This document shows, piece by piece, positions 1-7,684 of a stretch of DNA of 24,811 nucleotides (position 1 is its first letter; every line of letters starts with the position of its first letter). The translations under genes and the position numbers were made by a program. This stretch comes from Acidobacteriota bacterium (GTDB taxonomy: Bacteria; Acidobacteriota; Terriglobia; Terriglobales; Acidobacteriaceae). The notes under the pieces were generated by a model. The model did not search any database. It had not been told where the DNA came from and worked only from the letters and a program-made list of their open reading frames with translations. The stretch spans positions 1-24,811 of the forward strand of contig JAEKKE010000161.1 of the NCBI GenBank assembly GCA_019510535.1, written 5' to 3'.

Positions 1-602
1 CGATAACTGCAACTGCGCTCCGTGAGTAATATCTGCTGTTCAGCAATCTCCGTTGCCGTTACCTTTTTCTGGCCGGCAAGCGCATGCTCCTTGGCAACGA
101 GAGCCAGCATCGGTTCCCGGCGGACTTGCTTGACCAGAAGCTGGGGCACTTCGATTGGCTCATCGATGGTGATGGCGATGTCGATGCCTGGCTCCAGCGG
201 GCTGACCGAAGCGCATTGCGTACTGGTGTGCAGCGTGAGTTGTACGCCGGGATAGGTGCACTGAAAACTGCGCAGCAGATCTGGCAGACGGTAGGTCAAC
301 AGACTCTCCGATGCGGTAATCACCAGCGGGCCAACCACCTGCCCGCTCTTCTGCACCGAGGTACGCGCTTCTTCGGCAAGCACCAGCAAACGGGTCGCAT
401 AGGCGAGGAACTGTGTGCCAGCCGCCGTCAGTTCCACCTGCCGGCCAAGCCTGTTGAACAACGGCAACCCAAGTTCACTTTCAAGTGCATGCACCTGAGC
501 CGTCACACTGGACTGCGCATAATGTAACTGACTGGCGGCGCGGGTAAAGCTCTTTTCGCGCGCAACTTCCGCAAAAGTCCGTACCTGTTTGAGGTCGAGC
601 AC
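1..602 (-). CDS. LysR-type transcriptional regulator, 3' end cut by the window edge
   Basis: The reverse strand reads without a stop from a GTG at 602 to the window edge, giving about 200 residues. The first 60 residues form the typical LysR winged helix-turn-helix, beginning VLDLKQVRTFAEVAREKSFT, followed by AASQLHYAQSSVTAQVHALE and the LFNR wing. The start of the substrate-binding domain follows at about residue 90. A GGGAG seven bases before the GTG decides the start. In-frame ATGs at 638 and 641 would add a non-conserved extension. It is divergent from the EamA permease 87 bp away, an arrangement in which LysR proteins often control the neighbour. The ligand cannot be inferred. About one third of the protein lies outside the window. 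Confidence 0.93.
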   Translation of the reverse strand, partial: MLDLKQVRTFAEVAREKSFTRAASQLHYAQSSVTAQVHALESELGLPLFNRLGRQVELTAAGTQFLAYATRLLVLAEEARTSVQKSGQVVGPLVITASESLLTYRLPDLLRSFQCTYPGVQLTLHTSTQCASVSPLEPGIDIAITIDEPIEVPQLLVKQVRREPMLALVAKEHALAGQKKVTATEIAEQQILLTERSCSY

Positions 603-689
603 AGCTTCACTCCCATCAGTAATTCCGATGCAAGTCATCATATCAATTCGCTAGACGCGATTCACGACTATCTGAGAGAGTTAACCTCC

Positions 690-1625
690 ATGAAGCCACG
701 GCACATCGCGCAGATCATCCTGCTCTCAGCGGTATGGGGCATCTCGTTCCTTATGATTCGGATTGCGGCGACTACCTTCCCGCCCGTCTGGGTAGGAATG
801 CTCCGTTCCGGCTCAGGCGCAGTCTTGCTGCTCGTCTTGCTGAAACTCAGGGGAAACCGGCTTCCTCCGCGGAAGATGCTGCCCTGGCTGCTCGCCGTGG
901 CTCTGTTCAATAACGCCATTCCCTTCAGCTTCTTTGCCTGGGGAGAGCAGACTGTGCCCAGCAATACTGCGGCAGTCCTAAATGCGACTCTTCCGATCTG
1001 GACCATGCTCTTAGGCATGGCCGTGCATCGCACGAAGATGGGGCTGGCAACGATCCTCGGTGTGCTGATCGGCTTCGGCGGCGTGGCCTTGGTGGTTTAC
1101 AGCCGCACTTCCGATCCGGCGCCTGGGCAGGGCAACCTTACTCTCGGAATCACAGTGATTGTGTTGGCGACGCTCGGTTACGCAACTGCGACTCTTATCG
1201 CGAAGGCGAAGCTACAGGGACTCGACCCCATCGGCCTGGCGACAGCACAGCTCTCATTGGCGGCATCGATGCTGGCTCCCGTAGCCGCTCTCACGCGGCA
1301 TCCGGTCCACATCACGCTACCGCCTGTTCTGGCCATTCTGGTTCTCGGCTTTGCTGGGAGTGGCGTTGCCTACTTCCTCTACTTCAACCTGCTGGCCCAC
1401 ATTCCCGCCACACACGTGGTTGCGGTGACTTATCTTTTGCCGATCTGGGGCATTTTCTGGGGACTCGTGGCGCATGAACAGGTTGCACCTCTGGCCTATG
1501 TAGGAGTGCTCGTGGTGATCGCCGGCCTGATTCTGATGAACAGCAACATGCGCAGGTCTTCCCCAAAAAGCGAGCCTAGACCAGAGCCCGAACCAGCCGC
1601 CGCCTGCGAAGCGGTGAAGAATTAG
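690..1625 (+). CDS. DMT-superfamily (EamA) transporter
   Basis: The 311-residue protein is almost entirely hydrophobic and reads as about ten membrane helices in two similar halves, the EamA/RhaT-type layout. It starts KPRHIAQIILLSAVWGISFL with the W-G-x-(S/A)-F motif seen at the first helix of many family members. The tail (about residue 285 on) is short, charged and rich in Pro and Glu. Proteins of this family export or import small metabolites such as amino acids and purines; the substrate here is unknown. It is divergent from the LysR gene and likely controlled by it (inference). The TAG stop falls on the first bases of the 1624-1737 inverted-repeat element. Confidence 0.9.
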   Translation: MKPRHIAQIILLSAVWGISFLMIRIAATTFPPVWVGMLRSGSGAVLLLVLLKLRGNRLPPRKMLPWLLAVALFNNAIPFSFFAWGEQTVPSNTAAVLNATLPIWTMLLGMAVHRTKMGLATILGVLIGFGGVALVVYSRTSDPAPGQGNLTLGITVIVLATLGYATATLIAKAKLQGLDPIGLATAQLSLAASMLAPVAALTRHPVHITLPPVLAILVLGFAGSGVAYFLYFNLLAHIPATHVVAVTYLLPIWGIFWGLVAHEQVAPLAYVGVLVVIAGLILMNSNMRRSSPKSEPRPEPEPAAACEAVKN

Positions 1626-1737
1626 AGCATTTTCCCTGTTGCTGGGCATCCCGGAAGAGGCGTTCAGCGGCGTTTTCATTGCGGAAAACGCCCATAGATC
1701 GAGAAGCCCTGCATGACACCTACAGGGAAAATGCTCT
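1624..1737. repeat. Inverted-repeat element, copy 1
   Basis: The ends are a perfect 16-bp inverted repeat: AGAGCATTTTCCCTGT at 1624-1639 and its complement at 1722-1737. Inside is a second perfect palindrome, GGCGTTTTC at 1669-1677 and GAAAACGCC at 1684-1692, with a 6-base loop. The element fills the whole gap between the convergent permease and cellulose synthase genes. The permease TAG stop (1623-1625) overlaps its left end and the bcsAB TAA stop overlaps its right end. A related copy lies at 17852-17967. It carries no reading frame. It could be a small non-autonomous mobile or REP-like element serving as a bidirectional terminator; that role is inference. Confidence 0.85.
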
Positions 1738-4700
1738 TAACTGTTCACCGCTTCATAACCAACCGCAAGACGGGCCTGAGCCCGCTCCGCCAGATACTGA
1801 CGGATCCAGAAACCCAGCATCAGGCTGAAAACCACCATCGCGATCACCAGCGTGATGAAGTACTGGGCCATCCAGATGCGCATCAACCGGTACGGTGACT
1901 GATTCCCCACGTAGTAGACACGGTCATTCATGCCATACGAATGGAACTTTCCATTACGCAGAAGGCTAACCGAGCTACCGATATCGCTCGACTGAGACCG
2001 ATCTACAAAGACATCTTCGAAGAGTTTGGCCGCACCGTCGTCTCGCAACGCGATGAGAACAAGGGAACGCCCCGGCGATGCGGGCGATTCGATTCCTTCG
2101 ATCATGGCATCGATGCGGCCTCCGTCATTGGAGGGTAGCTCGCGGGTGACGAAGCGCCCCGCAATCCGCTGCCACAGATCCTTCAACCGAGCCAGCGCTC
2201 CTTGTCCCTGCTTGACCTGGATCGCATCTCCAGCGAAGGTTACGGGCAGTGACGTATCCAACGAACTCAAGACCGGCTGGCTCTGTACGCTGCCCAGGAT
2301 CACGTAGTCACGGTCTTTACCGAGAACAGCATCCGGTCCGGCGACCTCAACCCGTAACACCGGATATCCGGTCTGAGAGCCGCTGTGGCTCATCAGATGC
2401 AGATACAGAGAGATCTCATTCGCGGTGGAATTCGCCGGCATGATCACCGTCGTCTCCGAGAGATCGGCTCTGCGCGTAAATGGGAACGCGGCATTGGCAA
2501 AGAGTTCCAGGTCAGGCAGACCTGCATAGTGGGGCAGGTTTCGGATGTCCAGGGCCGAGTTGCTCAGGATCTCTCCCTCGGTTGCGGCGCCTACCTTGAT
2601 CGGAATGAAATCGAAGTTGAACTGTAGCGTATTACCGAACGGACGCATCGCAGCCACAGGCACGACGATCTGCCGCTGACGATCGACCGTCCCAGTTCCC
2701 ACAGCGAGCGGAGCCTCATTGACCAGCGTTCCGTTCACATAGGTCCGTAGTGCCGAACCGGGCAGAATGGTAGCCGCGTTATAGCGATAGCTCACCAGCA
2801 TGCGAAGGTTCTGCACTTCCCCGTAAAAGAGGTCCGGAGGCACGTGGAAATAGATCGGCACCGGGTGCGATCCATCTGTCTTGAGCAGGTCTTTGCTGGA
2901 GTAGTCGGCCAGACTCACCAGGCGATTGGTCGGCATCCAGCGAGGCGCATCGTCAATGTCACGCTGTGAGGGCAGCGAAACATCGCTGATACGCAGGGTG
3001 TCTCCCTCAGGCTGCGACGGCTCCGTCATCCTTGCTGTGGGAGCGCCTTTCCTCTGTGCCAGTCCACGCGCTGCGGCTAGCAACTGGTCCTCATCATTCC
3101 CGGCAACGATCAGTACGGTTCCGTTTGGATCATAAGGATTTCTCCGCACCGCGACATAGGGACCCGGCTCCGGCTGCGCGGGTCTCAGGCTCTCCGGAAG
3201 CTTTGCCGCGCTGTCGGCAAAGACGACTATGTTTCCTTCAGTGAACTGTTCCAGAGACGCCGTGTAACGAATGGGCTTCGGACCTACCTGCGTGCCAAAC
3301 CACGACGCAACCACACCGGCAGCCTGCAACGTCTTCAGACCAGGCTGTGAGAGAAAGACAAACGGGATCGTGGTGGTCGTTTGCAGGTCCCGATCGAGAA
3401 AAGGCATCGGCAGCAGACCGATATCGTTACGGAATGGAAGACTGTCGCCCGTGACCTCAACCGTCGAGGTGGCCCCGATCCATCCCTGTGCCTGCGCCTT
3501 TGCCTGGGCCTCTGTCTGAAAGATGCCGTTACTGGTGAACTCGAATGTCAGGCCATTGCTACGGATGAGCGTATCGGTCGGAAGATCTATCTCGGCATAG
3601 GCGAAACTACCGGTGTTCACAACCGGAATCTCACCGACGTTGCTGTTATTGAGAGAAACCCGCAACATCCCAGGATGAGGGGTGACACCGGGAGCGAGCT
3701 TATAGCTGACCTTCAGTACTGCATGGCGAGAGACAAAGGTATACGGTAACGAAAACCCCACGGGGTAGTAGCTGTGCGGTCCGCGGAGCTCGATGCCGCT
3801 GTCCATCCCCATGTCTTTCAGCGTGATTCGGATCGGCTTTGCGGTGCCCGCAGCCGGTGCGGTCTCCGCCGAGTTCTGAGCTACAGCCGGCGTCTGTGCC
3901 TGCGCTGCCGATGGCGGAGCAACGGGACTTGCCGAGGCAACGGGCGCCGATGGCTGAACCGCGGTCTGCTTCAGTGGTTCTGGCTTAGGGGCTGGAGTTG
4001 CCGGCGCAGGCTGGCGCTTAGGAGCCGCAGCTTTCTTCACCGGAGCAGGCGCTGCAACCGGACCATTTCCAACGGCCGGTGGGTGGAAGGTCTGCGGAGG
4101 CAACTGAACCTGCGGCGGCGCGAACTGCTGCGGTGTCGTTTGGGCATGTCCCATTCCGCCAAGCAGCAGAAGAGCAAAGAGAATGACGCTCTTCGAAGCA
4201 AATAGACCACGCGTCACCTGATACAGCCCGGTAAGCGACAGCCTGGCCACTCTTACGAAGCTGATCAGGGGGCGATCCACTTCAACTTCGCGTTCGATGC
4301 TCACCCAGGAATCAGCGCGGGAGTACAGCACACGCGCCAGAGTCTCCTGCTCAATTACGGTCGGGTGATAGAACGCGATGCGGATCTCACCTGCGAGAAT
4401 CGCCAGTACTTTGGCCTTTACCGTGCGAGACTTCGTCTGCATGGGAAAGGACATCTCAAGGATGTCTCCCTTCTCCAGGTGCACCTTCTCCTCCAGCACG
4501 ATGGAGGCCCCACCGACCGAGATATCGAAGGTCGATCCGGAGACCTCACGTCCATCAGCCAGGCGCGCCCGTATACCAATCCGCGCTTCGATCCGAACCG
4601 CTTTCCGGCGCTGCTTCTGCTCATGCGCACATGCCGCGGCAACTCCCAGGATGATGATGTTGAACACGATCCATGCCGTATTACTCAACACCGTACCTGG

Positions 4701-6275
4701 GTGTCCCGGATCGGTCACCAAATAGCGATAGGGCGCTAATGCTAGTCCGAAGAGGTTGAATAGCAGCAGCCATGTTGTCGGCGCGGCGATGGACCGGTCG
4801 AATCGCGTTTCCATCAACGTGCTGCCCTTATCAGTCACATTGAACTTGCCGAGTTTGGGATTCAGCAGCGCCAACGTGGTCGGCATCAGAATGTAAGGCG
4901 CCAGCACGGTCTCGTAGATCTCATTCCAGAAGGAGTGCCGGTGTGTTCCTTGCACGCGCGAGTTGGTCATGCTGGAGATGATGAGGTGCGGCAAGGCGTA
5001 CGCAAGAATGGCGACCCAGTAGCCGGGAATGATCGTCCGGCTGAAGAGCATATAGACCAGTGGAGCGCATAGGAATACCAGGCGCGGAACCGCGTACATA
5101 AAGTGCGCCATGGCATTGAAGTAGCACAAGCGCTGGGTCATCTTCATGCCGCGTGCCAGCAGCGGGTTATCGGTACGTAGGATCTGGATCATGCCGCGTG
5201 CCCAGCGGATTCGCTGTCCCACGTGCGCAGCCAGGGTCTCGGTAGCCAATCCGGCAGCCATCGCAATGTTGAGGTACGCCGTGTTGTATCCCAGCTTCTG
5301 AAGCCGAAGCGATGTGTGGGCGTCCTCGGTCACCGTTTCGGTCGCAATGCCGCCTACCTCATCCAGGGCGCTACGGCGAATGACGGCGCATGACCCACAG
5401 AAAAACGTCGCATTCCAGAGGTCGTTGCCGTCCTGAATAATGCCGTAGAACAGCTCGCCCTCATTCGGAATGCTGTGGTACTGGCGCAGATTGCGCTCGA
5501 ATGGATCCGCCGAGTAGAAGTGATGCGGCGTCTGCAGCATGGCCAGCTTCTCGTCTTTGAGGAACCAGCCGACCGTCATCTGCAGGAAGCTGCGGGTGGG
5601 CACGTGGTCGCAGTCGAAGATGGTCACCAGCGGCGAGTCCATCGTCTCAAGCGCCGTGTTGATATTGCCGGCCTTAGCGTGCGTGTGCTTTTCCCGGACC
5701 TTATAGCCGATTCCGGCCTCTTCGCAGAACAGCCGGTACTCGTCCCGGACACCGTCGTCCAGGATGTAGACATGCAGTTTTTCCGGGGGGTAGTCGATGT
5801 TCAGGGCCGCCAGGGCGGTATAGCGGACCAGGGAGAGCGGCTCATTGTAGGTAGGAATCAGCAGGTCGACGTGCGGCCACAACTCTTCATCCGCCGGCAG
5901 GGGCACGGGACGCCGTTGGAGCGGCCATACCGTCTGTATATAGCCCAGTACCATGATTAGGATGGTGTAGATCTCCGCCGACAGCAGGATCAGCATCAGC
6001 ACCGAATCGATCTTGTACGGGTTATTGGCCTCGTCCGAGAAATAGTCGATCAATTGCCCGATACGCCACCAGCCATACCGGCTGGTAATGACGACCGAAA
6101 GCAGCATCAGGCTGATGGTCACCACCTTGGATGTGGAAATACGGTTCATGACAATGGCCGTAACCACTAGTACGGCGCCAAGAATGGCCTGCTTTTGCCA
6201 GCTCAGGTACAGACTGATGAACTGGAACGCCAAAAACAGGGCCACAAGGACGATCAGCCAGCGGACTACTCGCAT
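1737..6275 (-). CDS. bcsAB: Cellulose synthase, fused catalytic subunit BcsA and subunit BcsB
   Basis: This 1512-residue inner-membrane protein polymerises UDP-glucose into beta-1,4-glucan and extrudes it. The BcsA part (about 1-660) has N-terminal membrane helices and a GT2 domain with DD at 173-174, DCD at 221-223, FFCGS at 291-295, TED at 316-318 and QRIRW at 354-358. The gating loop FNVTDKG is at 478-484. The PilZ domain carries RRKAVR (556-561) and DISVGG (584-589), so activation by cyclic di-GMP is expected. A hydrophobic stretch at about 695-710 ending GHAQ looks like a BcsB signal peptide retained inside the fusion. A Pro/Ala-rich linker (about 713-810), the BcsB periplasmic region and one C-terminal membrane helix (about 1472-1494) follow. 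BcsA and BcsB are usually separate; fused forms (AcsAB) are known in acetic acid bacteria. No bcsZ, bcsC or bcsQ is adjacent. The ribosome site is weak (GGAG about 12 bases upstream). Confidence 0.95.
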   Translation of the reverse strand: MRVVRWLIVLVALFLAFQFISLYLSWQKQAILGAVLVVTAIVMNRISTSKVVTISLMLLSVVITSRYGWWRIGQLIDYFSDEANNPYKIDSVLMLILLSAEIYTILIMVLGYIQTVWPLQRRPVPLPADEELWPHVDLLIPTYNEPLSLVRYTALAALNIDYPPEKLHVYILDDGVRDEYRLFCEEAGIGYKVREKHTHAKAGNINTALETMDSPLVTIFDCDHVPTRSFLQMTVGWFLKDEKLAMLQTPHHFYSADPFERNLRQYHSIPNEGELFYGIIQDGNDLWNATFFCGSCAVIRRSALDEVGGIATETVTEDAHTSLRLQKLGYNTAYLNIAMAAGLATETLAAHVGQRIRWARGMIQILRTDNPLLARGMKMTQRLCYFNAMAHFMYAVPRLVFLCAPLVYMLFSRTIIPGYWVAILAYALPHLIISSMTNSRVQGTHRHSFWNEIYETVLAPYILMPTTLALLNPKLGKFNVTDKGSTLMETRFDRSIAAPTTWLLLFNLFGLALAPYRYLVTDPGHPGTVLSNTAWIVFNIIILGVAAACAHEQKQRRKAVRIEARIGIRARLADGREVSGSTFDISVGGASIVLEEKVHLEKGDILEMSFPMQTKSRTVKAKVLAILAGEIRIAFYHPTVIEQETLARVLYSRADSWVSIEREVEVDRPLISFVRVARLSLTGLYQVTRGLFASKSVILFALLLLGGMGHAQTTPQQFAPPQVQLPPQTFHPPAVGNGPVAAPAPVKKAAAPKRQPAPATPAPKPEPLKQTAVQPSAPVASASPVAPPSAAQAQTPAVAQNSAETAPAAGTAKPIRITLKDMGMDSGIELRGPHSYYPVGFSLPYTFVSRHAVLKVSYKLAPGVTPHPGMLRVSLNNSNVGEIPVVNTGSFAYAEIDLPTDTLIRSNGLTFEFTSNGIFQTEAQAKAQAQGWIGATSTVEVTGDSLPFRNDIGLLPMPFLDRDLQTTTTIPFVFLSQPGLKTLQAAGVVASWFGTQVGPKPIRYTASLEQFTEGNIVVFADSAAKLPESLRPAQPEPGPYVAVRRNPYDPNGTVLIVAGNDEDQLLAAARGLAQRKGAPTARMTEPSQPEGDTLRISDVSLPSQRDIDDAPRWMPTNRLVSLADYSSKDLLKTDGSHPVPIYFHVPPDLFYGEVQNLRMLVSYRYNAATILPGSALRTYVNGTLVNEAPLAVGTGTVDRQRQIVVPVAAMRPFGNTLQFNFDFIPIKVGAATEGEILSNSALDIRNLPHYAGLPDLELFANAAFPFTRRADLSETTVIMPANSTANEISLYLHLMSHSGSQTGYPVLRVEVAGPDAVLGKDRDYVILGSVQSQPVLSSLDTSLPVTFAGDAIQVKQGQGALARLKDLWQRIAGRFVTRELPSNDGGRIDAMIEGIESPASPGRSLVLIALRDDGAAKLFEDVFVDRSQSSDIGSSVSLLRNGKFHSYGMNDRVYYVGNQSPYRLMRIWMAQYFITLVIAMVVFSLMLGFWIRQYLAERAQARLAVGYEAVNS

Positions 6276-6566
6276 CGAATGCCGTCACTCCAGGGAAATC
6301 TGAATGGCCCATTTTGTCCTATATAGGCCACCCCATCCCGCTTTACTTTCCGGGGTATTTCATTCATCACGATACCACCCTCCGGCTGAGCTCGGACTCC
6401 TGTGGCTCCCCCTTTGGACAGAAGAAGATAGAGGCTAAAATGAAGGACGCTTCTAGATCGAAATAATCCCCTGCACTTTCTTCTTTTCTTCGTGCATCCG
6501 CGACGCAAACCGCACATCCAATTGGATGTTCCAAAGATCTTAGGTTCGTTTTAGAGGAAGCCTTGT
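6276..6566. promoter_or_regulatory. Divergent control region between bcsAB and the efflux operon
   Basis: This 291-bp gap must hold promoters for both directions. Visible structure includes a 10-bp palindrome CCTATATAGG at 6318-6327, 43 bp before the bcsAB start, which on the minus strand supplies a TATA-rich -10-like sequence. A larger inverted repeat, TGGCC (6305-6309) and GGCCA (6326-6330), surrounds it. The 16-bp palindrome at 6514-6529 is listed separately. No convincing -35/-10 pair could be fixed by eye for the efflux operon. No small gene is supported. Confidence 0.45.
6514..6529. promoter_or_regulatory. Perfect 16-bp palindrome, probable operator of the efflux operon
   Basis: ACATCCAATTGGATGT is its own reverse complement over all 16 bases and ends 37 bp before the adaptor ATG. 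That is where a repressor of an RND operon would be expected to bind, near or over the promoter. No regulator gene is adjacent, so the binding protein would be encoded elsewhere. The palindrome is seen directly; its role as an operator is inferred. Confidence 0.55.
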
Positions 6567-7655
6567 ATGCGCATCCCCCTTGCAGTAGCAGCAACACTCG
6601 TCTCCATTGCCACCGTCGCCACGACAGGGTGCCGTCAGAGCGCTCCGGCGCAGCAGCAGCCCCAGCAGATGCAGGTCATGCCGGTCCAGGTGGCCGCGGT
6701 ATCGCTGGACCCTGTCCCCAATGGCGATACCTATGTGTCCACGATCAAGAGCCGGCGCTCCGCCACGCTGCAGCCGCAGGTAGACGGCAACCTGACCCGC
6801 ATTCTGGTGAAGAGCGGCGATCACGTGCGTGCCGGCCAGTTGCTGATGACCATCGATCCGCTGAAGCAGCAGGCCACGGTCGCTTCCACCACTGGAACAG
6901 AGAACCAGAAGAAGGCGGTCCTGCAGTACAACAAGGCGGAACTGGACCGGCAGAAGGGCCTTTTTGAGGCCGGCGTCGTCTCCAAGCAGGCCTACGAGAT
7001 CGCCCTGCAGAACTTCCAGAACGCCGAGGGTGACTACAAGGCCTCTCAGGAGAGCACTTCGGCCCAGCGCCAGCAGTTGGCGTACTACCAGATCCGGGCT
7101 CCGTTCGACGGCATCGTGGGTGATATCCCCGTTCACCAGGGCGACTACGTCTCGGCAACGACACTCCTCACCACAGTCGATGAGAACTCACAGCTCGAGG
7201 CCTACATCTATATCCCAACGGAACGCGGCGCACAGGTACGCAATGGCCTGCCGGTTGAGATTCTGGATGACACAGGCAAGCCGCTCGTGAAGTCGAACAT
7301 CTACTTCCTCTCTCCTCAGGTAGAGAACGGGATGCAGAGCGTTCTGGCCAAGGCTCCGGTTCCCAGCTCGGCCCCGGTGCGCAATCTCCAGATCGTCAAG
7401 GCCCGTGTCACCTGGGATGTCACCCCCAAGCCTACCGTTCCCGTGCTCGCAATCACTCGCATCAACGGTCAGCCGTTTGTGACGATCGCCGCGCCCCAGG
7501 GCAACGGCTATATCGCGCATCAGGTCGCGGTCAAGGTAGGCGACGCCATTGGCAATACCTATCCCGTGCTCGAAGGACTTAAACCGGGCGATAAGGTCAT
7601 CACCTCCGGCCTGCAGTTCCTGGCCGAAGGCATGCCGGTTAAACCGCTCAGCTAA
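6567..7655 (+). CDS. RND efflux periplasmic adaptor subunit (membrane fusion protein)
   Basis: The 362-residue protein matches the AcrA/MexA type. It has an N-terminal export signal, a biotinyl-lipoyl-like half-domain (about 60-95, including the ILVKSGDHVRAGQLL stretch), a helical hairpin (about 100-160), the second lipoyl half (QIRAPFDGIVGDIPVHQGDYV, about 175-195), a beta-barrel, and a membrane-proximal domain ending in GLKPGDKVITSGLQFLAEG. Cys22 follows TTG and could be a lipoprotein cleavage site, though -3 is Thr rather than Leu or Val. An AGAGGAAG ribosome site lies about 8 bases before the ATG. It sits 29 bp upstream of the pump gene and the two are clearly one operon. It links the inner-membrane pump to an outer-membrane channel not encoded here. 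Confidence 0.95.
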   Translation: MRIPLAVAATLVSIATVATTGCRQSAPAQQQPQQMQVMPVQVAAVSLDPVPNGDTYVSTIKSRRSATLQPQVDGNLTRILVKSGDHVRAGQLLMTIDPLKQQATVASTTGTENQKKAVLQYNKAELDRQKGLFEAGVVSKQAYEIALQNFQNAEGDYKASQESTSAQRQQLAYYQIRAPFDGIVGDIPVHQGDYVSATTLLTTVDENSQLEAYIYIPTERGAQVRNGLPVEILDDTGKPLVKSNIYFLSPQVENGMQSVLAKAPVPSSAPVRNLQIVKARVTWDVTPKPTVPVLAITRINGQPFVTIAAPQGNGYIAHQVAVKVGDAIGNTYPVLEGLKPGDKVITSGLQFLAEGMPVKPLS

Positions 7656-7684
7656 CTGCCTCTCCCCTATCGAGGATTACTTCT

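Noticed and set aside
84..527. Plus-strand frame of 147 codons at the left edge
   Set aside because: It is antisense to the LysR gene, whose helix-turn-helix is unmistakable on the minus strand.
603..689. LysR binding site in the gap between the LysR gene and the permease
   Set aside because: No convincing T-N11-A dyad with symmetric arms was found by eye, although the arrangement suggests one should exist.
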